A DNA stretch of 64,000 nt from an uncultured Pelagibacteraceae bacterium (GTDB lineage: Bacteria; Pseudomonadota; Alphaproteobacteria; Pelagibacterales; Pelagibacteraceae): the NCBI GenBank assembly GCA_902542165.1, contig CACBTF010000001.1, positions 57,837-121,836 of the forward strand, written 5' to 3'. The notes under the pieces were generated by a model, which did not search any database, was not told where the DNA came from, and saw only the letters and a list, made by a program, of their open reading frames with translations. A program made the position numbers and the translations under genes. This document shows positions 9,540 to 19,501 of the stretch, in pieces (position 1 is the stretch's first letter; each line of letters opens with the position of its first letter).

Positions 9540-10712
9540 ATGGATAAGATTGTAATTACGCAAGCTCAAAGAACCGCCGTGGGTTCATTAAATAAATCAC
9601 TTAAAAATATTGAGGCATATGAACTTGGCGCAAAGGTAATTTCAGAGATTTTAAAAAAATCTAAACTAAATAAAGATGAAATTGATGAAGTTGTTTTAGG
9701 CCAAGTTTTAACAGGGGGCACCGGCCAAAATCCAGCTAGACAAGCAGCAATACATGCTGGAATTCCAAAAGATAAACCAGCCTATATTGTTAATCAAGTC
9801 TGCGGATCAGGACTAAGATCAATAGCATCAGCTTTCCAAAGCATAAGGTCTGGTCAAGCTAAAATTATTTTAGCTGGTGGACAAGAAAGTATGTCGTTAG
9901 CACCTCATGCAATTCATTTAAGAGACGGAAAAAAATTAGGTGATGCAGAGATTATTGATACATTAATTAAAGATGGATTATGGGATGCGTTTCATGGATA
10001 TCACATGGGTATTACAGCTGAAAATGTTGCTGAAAAATTTCAAATAACTAGGGAAGAACAAGATAAATTTGCATTTAAATCTCAAGAAAAAGCACTTAAA
10101 GCTCAAAAACAAAATAAATTTAAAGAAGAAATCATCGATTACAAAATTGAGTCAAAAAAAGCTGAAATTGTTTTCAATATAGATGAGCATCCTCGAGGGG
10201 GCATAAATCTTGACGCTTTATCTAGACTAAAGCCTGTTTTTAAAAAAGATGGAACTGTAACTGCAGGTAATGCTTCTGGAATTAATGATGGTGCTGCAGC
10301 TGTAACATTGATGTCGGAACATGAGGCAAAAAAAAGAAATATTAATAAATTAGTATCTATTAAATCATGGGCTAGCTGTGGAGTTGATCCAGCTTTAATG
10401 GGAACAGGACCAATCCCATCATCAAAAAAAGCTTTAGAGATAGCAGGATGGAATATTAAAGATGTAGATTTATTTGAAATAAATGAGGCTTTTGCTGCTC
10501 AAAGCATTGCTGTGTTAAAGACACTTTCGATACCAGAGGAAAAAATTAACGTTAACGGTGGCGCTATTGCTTTAGGACACCCTATAGGAGCATCTGGTAC
10601 TAGAATTCTAGTTACATTAATACATGAAATGATTAAGCGTGATGTGAAAAAAGGTTTGGCAACTCTATGTATTGGTGGTGGCATGGGTATTGCTATGTGT
10701 GTTGAAAGATAA
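9540..10712 (+). CDS. acetyl-CoA C-acetyltransferase (thiolase)
   Basis: 390 aa; NQVCGSGLRSI, NEAFAAQ, NVNGGAIALGHPIGASG, CIGGGMGIA thiolase motifs. Confidence 0.95.
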   Translation: MDKIVITQAQRTAVGSLNKSLKNIEAYELGAKVISEILKKSKLNKDEIDEVVLGQVLTGGTGQNPARQAAIHAGIPKDKPAYIVNQVCGSGLRSIASAFQSIRSGQAKIILAGGQESMSLAPHAIHLRDGKKLGDAEIIDTLIKDGLWDAFHGYHMGITAENVAEKFQITREEQDKFAFKSQEKALKAQKQNKFKEEIIDYKIESKKAEIVFNIDEHPRGGINLDALSRLKPVFKKDGTVTAGNASGINDGAAAVTLMSEHEAKKRNINKLVSIKSWASCGVDPALMGTGPIPSSKKALEIAGWNIKDVDLFEINEAFAAQSIAVLKTLSIPEEKINVNGGAIALGHPIGASGTRILVTLIHEMIKRDVKKGLATLCIGGGMGIAMCVER

Positions 10713-10722
10713 ATTATTTTCA

Positions 10723-11616
10723 ATGGAACTTCCTGTTGTTAATCACCCTGACTACGTAGCTAAAATTAACGATGACAACAAATTTCCTATACAAAAGTTT
10801 GGTGCTCTCGCTGATCATTTAATCAAAGAGGGTGTAGTAAAAAAATTTTATATTCCCCAAGAATGCTCTACAGAAACAATGAAAACATCACATTCATTGG
10901 AATATATAAATCATATTCGAAATAAAACTTTAGATATAAAACTGCAGAGAAAAATTGGCTTTCCAATTAATGATAGCGTTGTGAGGAGATCTTTTGTTGC
11001 AACTGGTGGAACTGTTTTAGCTAGTAAACTTGCCTTAGACGCAAAGCTAGCATGTAACACCGCAGGTGGTAGTCATCATGCTACATTTGATTGTGGTGCT
11101 GGTTATTGTGTCTTTAATGATGTGGCTGTAGCAGCAAATTATTTAAAAAATAAAAACTATGCTAAAAAAATACTTATAATTGATTTAGATGTCCACCAAG
11201 GAAACGGTAATTCAGAAATATTTAAAAATGACCCAAATATTCTTACATTTAGTATGCATTGTGCTTCCAATTACCCAGCAAAAAAATCAAAGAGTGATAT
11301 TGATGTTGAACTCAAAGATAGAATGGAAGATAAGGAATATTTAAATATTCTACATGTAAATTTAAAAGAGCTTAATAAGAATAAGTATGATTTTGTATTT
11401 TATGTAGCTGGAGTTGATATCCATTTTGAGGATCGTTTAGGAAAACTTAAAATTACTGATGAGGGAGTTAATAAAAGAGATCAAATAGTAATTGAAAATT
11501 TTTATTCAAAAAATACTCCTTTGTGTGGTGTTTTGGGTGGTGGTTATAATAAGAGTTTTGAAAAACTTATTGAGCTTCATTCAATGTTACATAAAAATTG
11601 TGCTGAAATTATTTGA
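10723..11616 (+). CDS. histone deacetylase superfamily (acetoin utilization/HDAC-like) protein
   Basis: Start MELPVVNHPDYVAKI (the ORF-track upstream start overlaps the thiolase); GGSHHATFDCGAGYCVFNDVAVAA, IIDLDVHQGNG, AGVDIHFEDRLG. Confidence 0.9.
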   Translation: MELPVVNHPDYVAKINDDNKFPIQKFGALADHLIKEGVVKKFYIPQECSTETMKTSHSLEYINHIRNKTLDIKLQRKIGFPINDSVVRRSFVATGGTVLASKLALDAKLACNTAGGSHHATFDCGAGYCVFNDVAVAANYLKNKNYAKKILIIDLDVHQGNGNSEIFKNDPNILTFSMHCASNYPAKKSKSDIDVELKDRMEDKEYLNILHVNLKELNKNKYDFVFYVAGVDIHFEDRLGKLKITDEGVNKRDQIVIENFYSKNTPLCGVLGGGYNKSFEKLIELHSMLHKNCAEII

Positions 11617-11730
11617 ACTCAGCCCCAACTGCCTTTGATAGGAGTTCTAGGGTTAGGGCTAAGCATAAATCAATTTAACTCAAATATTATCAAAAAATAA
11701 TGTAAGAAAATGACGCGCTATTAAAATTTA

Positions 11731-13662
11731 CTAAGATTTGAGTTGTGACAAATTTTCAAAAAACTTTAAACTCTCAGGATTAGCTATTGCCTCTTTATTG
11801 TTAATTATTTCCCCGTGAATTACTTTTCTTACTGCTAACTCTACTATTTTTCCGCTTTTTGTCCTAGGAATTTCAGGTACCTTTATAATAATTGCAGGGA
11901 CATGTTTTGGTGAGCAGTTTTTTCTTATTCTTGATTTAATTGATTTTATTTTTTCATCGTCTAACTCTTCATCATCTTTTGTAGTAATAAATAAGATAAT
12001 CCTTTCATCATCATTGTAATCTTGCCCGACTACTAGTCCTTCGGTTATGAAATCAATGTCTTCAACCTGTTGATAAATTTCTGATGTTCCTATTCTTACC
12101 CCTCCGGGGTTTAAAGTAGCATCAGACCTTCCTCTCATAATAAATCCATTATTTTTAGTTCGCTCGATAAAATCACCATGGTGCCAAATATTTTCAAATC
12201 TATTGAAATAAGCTTTATGATATTTTTGGCCGTCATCGTCGCCCCAAAACTTAACAGGCATTGATGGAAAAGGTTTTTTAACCACTAGCTCCCCCTTCTC
12301 TCCATCTTTTATACTTTTTCCTTCATTTGAAAATACATCCACATCAATTCCAAGACTTTGACCTTGAATTTCTCCCATGTGAACATTTGAGTAAAGGTTT
12401 CCTAAAACTAAACAACCAACTAAATCTGTTCCTCCTGCAATAGACGCGAGATGAACATCTTTCTTTATGTTTTTGTAAACATACTTAAAACTTTCCTCAG
12501 CCAATGGAGAACCCGTTGATGTTATAATTTTTATTGAACTTAAATCTAAATTTTTACTATTATATTTTTCATTTTTTAGATGATCTATGTATTTAGCACT
12601 TACTCCAAAAAGATTTATTTTCTTATTTTGACAATACTCTAAGAGAACATCTATTTTTGGATATACAGGTGCCCCATCGAATAAAAATATAGAAGAACCT
12701 GTTGCTAATCCTCCAACCAACCAATTCCACATCATCCAGCCCGTAGTGGTATAATAAAATAATTTTTCATTATCTCTGATATCACAATGAAGCATGAACT
12801 CTTTATTATGTTCAATTAAAACATTCCCAGCTCCATGTGTTATACATTTTGGTTTTCCAGTAGTACCACTCGAATAGAGAATATAAATAGGATGATTAAA
12901 TTCAAATCGTTCAAAAGTTTCGTCCATATTTTCTTTTTCTAAAACTTGATCAAAGTTTATATAATTTTGAAGATTAATTTCTTCTTTCTTATTATATGCA
13001 AACACTAAAGTTTTTTTTATTGAAGGAATTTGCTTTAAAATATTTTCAATTTTTTCAAGAATGTTTATTTTTTTACCATTATAAAAATAGTGATCACTAG
13101 TAATTAAAATACTTGGCTCAATTTGTTTAAATCTATCTACAACTCCTTGGGTTCCAAAGTCTGGGGAGCATGACGACCAGATAATTCCATTTTTTGCACA
13201 AGCTAAGAAACCTATTATAGAATCAATTTTATTAGGAACATAAGCAGCAGCACGATCTCCTTTTTTTAAACCTATAGATTTTAAGTAGCTAGAAAATTTA
13301 CAAACTTTATTATAAAGATGTTTCCAAGAAATTTCTTCTTCAAACCCTTTTTCGGATAAAAAATTTATTGCTATCTCCGATGAATTTTTCTTAAGAATAT
13401 TTTCAGAATAATTTAATTTAGAATCTGGAAAAAAATTAGTCTTATTAAATATCTTATTATATTTAATTATTTCTTTTCCTTTATCTCCAATAATCTTCGA
13501 ATAGTCCCAAAACTTTGACCAAAATTCCTCTGGATGTTCTACTGACCATTTCCACAAATTTTGGAAATTATAGTTTGATTTTATGTTTATATATTTTGAA
13601 AAATCCTCAAGAATAGACTCTTTTTTTCTTTTATCAGAGGGTTCCCATAGAAATTTTTCCAT
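11731..13662 (-). CDS. acetoacetyl-CoA synthetase (AMP-binding)
   Basis: 643 aa; YILYSSGTTGKPKCITHGAG, TTTGWMMWNWL, ATLNPGGVRIGTSEIY, PRTKSGKIVELAV. Confidence 0.9.
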   Translation of the reverse strand: MEKFLWEPSDKRKKESILEDFSKYINIKSNYNFQNLWKWSVEHPEEFWSKFWDYSKIIGDKGKEIIKYNKIFNKTNFFPDSKLNYSENILKKNSSEIAINFLSEKGFEEEISWKHLYNKVCKFSSYLKSIGLKKGDRAAAYVPNKIDSIIGFLACAKNGIIWSSCSPDFGTQGVVDRFKQIEPSILITSDHYFYNGKKINILEKIENILKQIPSIKKTLVFAYNKKEEINLQNYINFDQVLEKENMDETFERFEFNHPIYILYSSGTTGKPKCITHGAGNVLIEHNKEFMLHCDIRDNEKLFYYTTTGWMMWNWLVGGLATGSSIFLFDGAPVYPKIDVLLEYCQNKKINLFGVSAKYIDHLKNEKYNSKNLDLSSIKIITSTGSPLAEESFKYVYKNIKKDVHLASIAGGTDLVGCLVLGNLYSNVHMGEIQGQSLGIDVDVFSNEGKSIKDGEKGELVVKKPFPSMPVKFWGDDDGQKYHKAYFNRFENIWHHGDFIERTKNNGFIMRGRSDATLNPGGVRIGTSEIYQQVEDIDFITEGLVVGQDYNDDERIILFITTKDDEELDDEKIKSIKSRIRKNCSPKHVPAIIIKVPEIPRTKSGKIVELAVRKVIHGEIINNKEAIANPESLKFFENLSQLKS

Positions 13663-13931
13663 AAAAGCTAGCTTAGCTTTTATTTTTTTATCTTAATAGA
13701 TATTTTTTAAGGATAATTTTCTGAACTAAAACTGCTCTATTTGTTCTAATGTCTCTTTTTTTAAATAAAAAATTTATTAACCAACGCATGTCTTATATGA
13801 ATAAAATTAATTGACGAAAAAAAGCAGAAAATGTGACAAAAATTGATCTTATCCGAATATTTGCCCTATTCTTTAATGTTTATTAATTATTTATTTTTTA
13901 ATATGTTGATCCCAGATTATAATAGCTAATT

Positions 13932-16900
13932 ATGGCTCAAAATATTTCAGTTCCAGATATAGGTGATTTTAAAGACGTCGAGGTCATAGAAGTCTTAGTC
14001 AAGCCTGGAGACCAAATAAACAAGAATGATCCTATTGTTACAATTGAAAGTGACAAATCTAGCGTTGAAATACCATCTCCCGCCGCTGGAGAAATTAAAG
14101 ATCTAAAAGTTAAAATTGGAGATAAAGTTTCAGAGGGAAGCGTATTAGCAACAATAGAAAATGGTCAAGCGGCCTCGACTTCAAAAGAAGAAAAAATAAT
14201 TAAAGAAGTTCAAACTCAAGAAAAACCAAAAACTAATGGTGAGGCTAATCAAGTAAGACAAGTTAAAAAAGTTTTTGCTGAACCGGCTTCTAAAGATGAT
14301 ATTGATCCTGTTGAAACAAATGAATGGATAGACTCTCTAAATTCAGTTATTGAAAATGATGGTTCCTCACGAGCAAGTTACTTATTAAACAAAGTTATCG
14401 ATCAAGCTTATAAATCTGGTCTTGTTCTACCAGATACTAGAACAACTCCTTACATTAATACTATTCCGCCAGAGGCTGAGATTAAATCACCCGGTGATCA
14501 AAATATTGAAAAAAAAATACGGGCATATGTAAGATGGAACGCGGCAGCGATGGTTGTTAAGGCTAATAAAAAAAGCCCTGAACTAGGCGGTCATATCGGT
14601 ACTTTTGCATCTGCAGCTACTCTTTACGATGTAGGAATGAATCATTTTTGGAGAGCAAAGAATAACAAATTTGGAGGAGATTTAATTTATTTCCAGGGGC
14701 ATTCGGCTCCAGGAATGTACGCAAGGGCTTTCTTAGAAGGAAGACTTACTACAAAACAACTAGATGGTTTTAGGCAAGAGGTGAATAAAGAAGGTTTGTC
14801 CTCATATCCTCACCCTTGGTTGATGCCAAAATTCTGGCAGTTTCCAACTGTGTCCATGGGTCTTGGGCCTATCATGGCTATCTATCAAGCAAGATTTTTA
14901 AAATACTTAATTAATAGAGGTTTAATAAAAGACGAAGGTAGAAAAATTTGGGTATTTCTTGGTGATGGTGAAATGGATGAACCTGAGTCACTAGGTGCAA
15001 TTGGTTTAGCTGCTCGAGAAAAATTAGATAATTTAGTTTTCGTAGTAAATTGTAATTTACAAAGACTAGATGGCCCTGTTCGAGGGAATAGTAAAATTAT
15101 TCAGGAACTTGAGGGTAGCTTTAGAGGTTCGGGCTGGAATGTAATAAAAGTTATTTGGGGATCATACTGGGATCAATTATTGGCTAAAGATAAAACAGGT
15201 CTTCTTATTAAGAGGATGAACGAATGTGTAGATGGTGAGTACCAAGCATTTAAGGCTAAAGGCGGGTCTTATGTTAGAGAAAAATTTTTTGGAAAATATC
15301 CTGAGCTTACTGAGCTTGTATCTTCTTTAACAGATAAAGATATTTGGAGATTAAATAGAGGAGGTCATGATCCTCACAAAGTTTATGCAGCTTACGCAGC
15401 GGCAACGCAACATACCGGATCGCCTACGGTTATCTTAGCAAAAACTATCAAAGGATATGGAATGGGTAAAACAGGTGAAAGTGTAAACACAACCCATCAA
15501 CAAAAAAAATTAGATGAAGAGGATCTTCTTTACTATAGAGATAGATTTAATGTCCCTCTTACAGATAAACAAGTAAAAGACATAGAGTATTACAAACCAA
15601 GTGAGAGTTCTGAAGAGATTAAATATTTAAAAGATAAGAGAATAAAACTAGGAGGTTTTATTCCAGAACGATCAACTTTTGCCAAACAAATTAAAGCTCC
15701 ACCAAAAGACATCTTTGATCAATTCATGAAATCAACCGGGGAAAAAGAAATGTCTACAACAATGGCTTTAGTGAGAATGATGACTGCGCTCCTTAGAGAT
15801 AAAAATGTTGCACCAAGGTTAGTACCAATCATCCCTGATGAAGCGAGAACCTTCGGAATGGAGGGATTCTTTCAAAAAATTGGTATTTACGCACATGAAG
15901 GACAAAAATATGAGCCGGTAGACTCTGAACAACTTAGTTCATATCGAGAGGATAAAAGTGGACAAGTTTTAGAAGAAGGTATCAATGAGTCTGGGGCGAT
16001 GTCATCTTGGATTGCAGCAGGAACTGCTTACACTAATCACGATATTGAAATGATACCAGTTTATATTTTCTATTCTATGTTCGGATTTCAAAGAGTTGGA
16101 GATCTAGCGTGGGCAGCTGGTGACTCTCAAGCAAGAGGATTTTTAATTGGAGCAACAGCAGGAAGAACCACATTAGCTGGGGAAGGATTACAACACCAAG
16201 ACGGGCACAGCCAATTATTAGCATCGAATATTCCAAACTGCATTAGTTATGACCCAACGTTTGCTTACGAGATGGCAACAATTTTTAGAGAAGGCTTAAA
16301 AAGAATGCACGAAAAGAAAGAGAATGTCTTCTACTACATCACAGCGATGAATGAAAATTACTCTCATCCAGAAAAACCTAAGGATTGTGATGAAGGAATT
16401 TTAAAAGGTATGTACTTATTTAAAGAGGGAAAAAATAAAGGAAAAACTAAAGTTCAATTATTAGGCTCAGGGACAATTTTAAGAGAAATTATATCCGCTT
16501 CTAAGATTTTATCTAAAGAATATAATATAGATGCAGATATTTGGAGCGTTACAAGTTTCAACGAGTTAAGAAGAGATGGAATGGAAACTGAAAGATTAAA
16601 TCTACTAAACCCTGATAAAAAACCGAAAAAATCTTATGTTCAAAAATGCTTATCAAAAAGAGATGGGCCAGTCATTGCAGCTTCAGATTATACAAGAGCA
16701 TTCACAGACCAAATAAGACCTTACACAGATAAAAAGTTTTACTCATTCGGAACGGATGGTTACGGAAGAAGTGACACTAGAAAAAATCTTAGAAAATTCT
16801 TTGAAGTAGACAAAGAACATATTGTAGCTTTCACCCTCAGTGCGTTAGCAAAGGAACAGCTAATTGGTTCTAAAGAGGCAGAAAAAGCAATTAAAAAATA

Positions 16901-16940
16901 TAAGATAGATAAAGACAAAGATTTCCCAGCGAATTTATAA
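13932..16940 (+). CDS. aceE: pyruvate dehydrogenase E1 component (homodimeric type) with N-terminal lipoyl domain
   Basis: 1002 aa; residues 1-78 are a biotinyl/lipoyl domain (VTIESDKSSVEIPSP), followed by AceE-type E1 (SAPGMYARAFLEGR, WVFLGDGEMDEPES, EGLQHQDGHSQ). Confidence 0.93.
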   Translation: MAQNISVPDIGDFKDVEVIEVLVKPGDQINKNDPIVTIESDKSSVEIPSPAAGEIKDLKVKIGDKVSEGSVLATIENGQAASTSKEEKIIKEVQTQEKPKTNGEANQVRQVKKVFAEPASKDDIDPVETNEWIDSLNSVIENDGSSRASYLLNKVIDQAYKSGLVLPDTRTTPYINTIPPEAEIKSPGDQNIEKKIRAYVRWNAAAMVVKANKKSPELGGHIGTFASAATLYDVGMNHFWRAKNNKFGGDLIYFQGHSAPGMYARAFLEGRLTTKQLDGFRQEVNKEGLSSYPHPWLMPKFWQFPTVSMGLGPIMAIYQARFLKYLINRGLIKDEGRKIWVFLGDGEMDEPESLGAIGLAAREKLDNLVFVVNCNLQRLDGPVRGNSKIIQELEGSFRGSGWNVIKVIWGSYWDQLLAKDKTGLLIKRMNECVDGEYQAFKAKGGSYVREKFFGKYPELTELVSSLTDKDIWRLNRGGHDPHKVYAAYAAATQHTGSPTVILAKTIKGYGMGKTGESVNTTHQQKKLDEEDLLYYRDRFNVPLTDKQVKDIEYYKPSESSEEIKYLKDKRIKLGGFIPERSTFAKQIKAPPKDIFDQFMKSTGEKEMSTTMALVRMMTALLRDKNVAPRLVPIIPDEARTFGMEGFFQKIGIYAHEGQKYEPVDSEQLSSYREDKSGQVLEEGINESGAMSSWIAAGTAYTNHDIEMIPVYIFYSMFGFQRVGDLAWAAGDSQARGFLIGATAGRTTLAGEGLQHQDGHSQLLASNIPNCISYDPTFAYEMATIFREGLKRMHEKKENVFYYITAMNENYSHPEKPKDCDEGILKGMYLFKEGKNKGKTKVQLLGSGTILREIISASKILSKEYNIDADIWSVTSFNELRRDGMETERLNLLNPDKKPKKSYVQKCLSKRDGPVIAASDYTRAFTDQIRPYTDKKFYSFGTDGYGRSDTRKNLRKFFEVDKEHIVAFTLSALAKEQLIGSKEAEKAIKKYKIDKDKDFPANL

Positions 16941-16941
16941 A

Positions 16942-18204
16942 ATGACAATACAAAAAATTTTAGTACCAGATATGGGTGACTTTAAAGACGTGGAAGTCAT
17001 CGAGGTTCTTGTTAAAAAAGGTCAAGTTATAAAAAAAAATGATTCTTTAATAACTTTAGAAAGCGACAAATCAAGTGTTGAGGTGCCTTCTACTCACGAA
17101 GGCAAGATAGAAAAAATTAATGTTTCTGTAGGTGATAAAATTAACAAAGGGGATTTAATTCTTACTTTAGAGTCGAAGCAAGAAACAAATGAACCTGTAA
17201 AAGAAAAATCTAAAAAAGAACCTGTAAAAGAAAAAAAACAAAACGAAGTAGTTCAGGTACAACAGCAACAGCCTGTGCCTAGTGTTCCTGCTTCAGGAAA
17301 AAGTTCTGCAAGTCCAAAAATAAGAAAATTTGCAAGAGAGCTAGGAGCAGATATTTCTAAAATTTCTGGTACACAACGAGCTGGAAGAGTGTCAGAAGAA
17401 GATGTAAAAAATTTTATAAGATCTCAAGTAACAGTTTCTCAAGGTGAGGTGCAAAAAAAAGAAGTTACAAAATATGTAGAAGAATATTCTCACGAAGAAT
17501 TTGGAGAAATAACAACACAAGATCTACCACGTGTTAAGAAACTTTCGGGGCCACATTTAGTAAGATCTTGGACAGAAATTCCCCACGTCACACAACACGA
17601 TGAAATAGATGTTACTGACATGGAACAGTTTAGAAATTCTTTATACGATTATTATACCGGTGAAAAAATAAAAGTATCTCCTCTTGCATTCATTGCAAAA
17701 GCTTTGGTGAGCGCTCTAAAAGAATTTCCAAATTTTAACGCATCATTAAACCCTGAGAGTAATAAAATTATTTATAAAAAATATTTTCATATTGGTTTTG
17801 CCGTTGATACTCCTCATGGTCTTATGGTTCCTAAATTGAGAAACGTTGATCAAATGAGTATTCAAAAAATTGGAGAAGAGCTTAAAAATACAAGTCAACT
17901 TTGTAGAGAACTTAAGATTGATAAAAAAGAATTTTTTGGTGGATCGATGACTATCTCAAGTTTAGGAGGAATTGGCGGAACACATTTTACACCTATCATT
18001 AATCCGCCTGAGGTAGCAATTTTAGGAGTTGGAAGAACTTTCGATCGACTTGTTAAAGAAAAAAATCAAATAGTTTCTAAAAAGATACTTCCAATATCAC
18101 TTTCATATGATCACAGATTAATAGATGGAGCAGAAGGTGCTAGATTTTGTGTCTATCTTGGAAAATGTCTTGGAAAAGATTTTGCCTTTAAGCTTGCTGT
18201 TTAG
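16942..18204 (+). CDS. aceF: dihydrolipoamide acetyltransferase (E2)
   Basis: 420 aa; one lipoyl domain (LESDKSSVEVPS), peripheral-subunit binding region (ASPKIRKFARELGADISKISGTQRAGRVSEEDV), catalytic SLSYDHRLIDGAEGARF. Confidence 0.95.
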   Translation: MTIQKILVPDMGDFKDVEVIEVLVKKGQVIKKNDSLITLESDKSSVEVPSTHEGKIEKINVSVGDKINKGDLILTLESKQETNEPVKEKSKKEPVKEKKQNEVVQVQQQQPVPSVPASGKSSASPKIRKFARELGADISKISGTQRAGRVSEEDVKNFIRSQVTVSQGEVQKKEVTKYVEEYSHEEFGEITTQDLPRVKKLSGPHLVRSWTEIPHVTQHDEIDVTDMEQFRNSLYDYYTGEKIKVSPLAFIAKALVSALKEFPNFNASLNPESNKIIYKKYFHIGFAVDTPHGLMVPKLRNVDQMSIQKIGEELKNTSQLCRELKIDKKEFFGGSMTISSLGGIGGTHFTPIINPPEVAILGVGRTFDRLVKEKNQIVSKKILPISLSYDHRLIDGAEGARFCVYLGKCLGKDFAFKLAV

Positions 18205-18228
18205 TTCTTCTTAAACTATTAACCCCTG

Positions 18229-19131
18229 ATGGATAAAAAGTCTTTCTCACTAATTTGCGCTATTGTTACATCTGTTCTTTGGGGTTCAGCTTTTGTGGCG
18301 CAAGATATGGGTATGGATTTTATAGGACCTCATACTTTTAATGTAGGAAGATTTTTAATAGGATTTTTAACTTTGGTTCCTTTCTTTTTCATTTTTGAAT
18401 TTAAAAATATAAATTTCAAACAACTCGATAAAAGGAAAATAGCTTGTTTTTTATTTAATTTGGGATTTGTTTTAGCCATAGGCCAGGAGCTACAACAGAT
18501 TTCTTTAATATATACGGATGTAGCAAACACTGGTGTTTTTACAGTCTTCTATGTTTTAGTTGTTCCTGTAATTTCTTACTTTATATTTTCAAAAAAAATG
18601 CACTGGTCTATTTGGCCATCGGTTTTTATCTGTATACTTGGCGGGTTACTTCTAAGCGAACTCAATAATTATTCGGTAAGATTAGGTGATACTTTAGGCA
18701 TCTTAAGTGCCTTTTGTTGGGGAGTTCATATTTTGCTTATTAGAAAAACGGTTGAAATGTTTAACTTTCCTATAACTATAGCAATGTCTCAATGTTTTGT
18801 GGCATGCTTAGTTTTGATTGGTCCAATGTTTTACTTTGAAGACCCAACGTTCAGTAATTTTTTAAAAGACTCATACGAAGTTTTATATGTGGGAATTCTA
18901 TCAAGTGGCCTTGCTTTTTTATTACAAACATACAGTTTACAAAATATATCTCCAGCCCCTGCTGCAATAGTTTTCTCGTTGGAAGGTGTTTTCGCAGCAA
19001 TTTTGGCATGGTTAATATTAGACCAATTCTTAAATGAAATTAAAGTTTTAGGAATATTTTTAATATTAGCTGCTGTAATTTTCTCACAACTAATGCCAAT
19101 ATATGATAAGAAAAATTATGGACGAGACTAA
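18229..19131 (+). CDS. DMT superfamily (EamA) transporter
   Basis: 300 aa, ten-TM pattern; VTSVLWGSAFVAQD, duplicated EamA layout. Confidence 0.85.
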   Translation: MDKKSFSLICAIVTSVLWGSAFVAQDMGMDFIGPHTFNVGRFLIGFLTLVPFFFIFEFKNINFKQLDKRKIACFLFNLGFVLAIGQELQQISLIYTDVANTGVFTVFYVLVVPVISYFIFSKKMHWSIWPSVFICILGGLLLSELNNYSVRLGDTLGILSAFCWGVHILLIRKTVEMFNFPITIAMSQCFVACLVLIGPMFYFEDPTFSNFLKDSYEVLYVGILSSGLAFLLQTYSLQNISPAPAAIVFSLEGVFAAILAWLILDQFLNEIKVLGIFLILAAVIFSQLMPIYDKKNYGRD

Positions 19132-19495
19132 TAAAGGTTATATGAAGCATTTAGGTGGTCTGGAATTAAAACAGATCAGCGAAACACAATACGAATTTAT
19201 TGTTGAAGTAAAAGAAATACACTTAAATACTGGAAAAATTGCTCACGGTGGTTTCCTTGCTTCCATTGCAGACACAGGAATGGGCACAGCTGCTCATAGA
19301 GTAGCAGGAGATAAAAGATGTGTAACAATAAATTTAGATATGAAATTTATTTCTGCAGGTCAGTTAGGTGATAAATTGAAAGGAAAAGTTAAGATATTAA
19401 AAAAAACAAATACTCTTGTATTTATCACTTGTGAAATTTCAAATTCTAGCGACATAGTTGCCTCTGCAAGTGGCACTTGGAAAATACTAAAATAG
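19118..19495 (+). CDS. PaaI/hotdog-fold thioesterase
   Basis: HLNTGKIAHGGFLASIADTGMGTAAHR hotdog active-site region; 19118 ATG (MDETNKGYMKHLGG) is a more natural start than 19103. Confidence 0.8.
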   Translation: MDETNKGYMKHLGGLELKQISETQYEFIVEVKEIHLNTGKIAHGGFLASIADTGMGTAAHRVAGDKRCVTINLDMKFISAGQLGDKLKGKVKILKKTNTLVFITCEISNSSDIVASASGTWKILK

Positions 19496-19501
19496 TTACT
19501 A

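Noticed and set aside
13665-13684. AAAAGCTA-GCT-TAGCTTTT inverted repeat upstream of the acetoacetyl-CoA synthetase gene
   Set aside because: Sits directly in the 5' leader of the minus-strand gene with no plus-strand gene upstream to terminate; short AT-rich stem, so not called a terminator.
13749-13814. 21-codon ORF (MSLFLNKKFINQRMSYMNKIN) upstream of aceE
   Set aside because: No Shine-Dalgarno, no hydrophobic or motif signal; expected by chance in AT-rich DNA.
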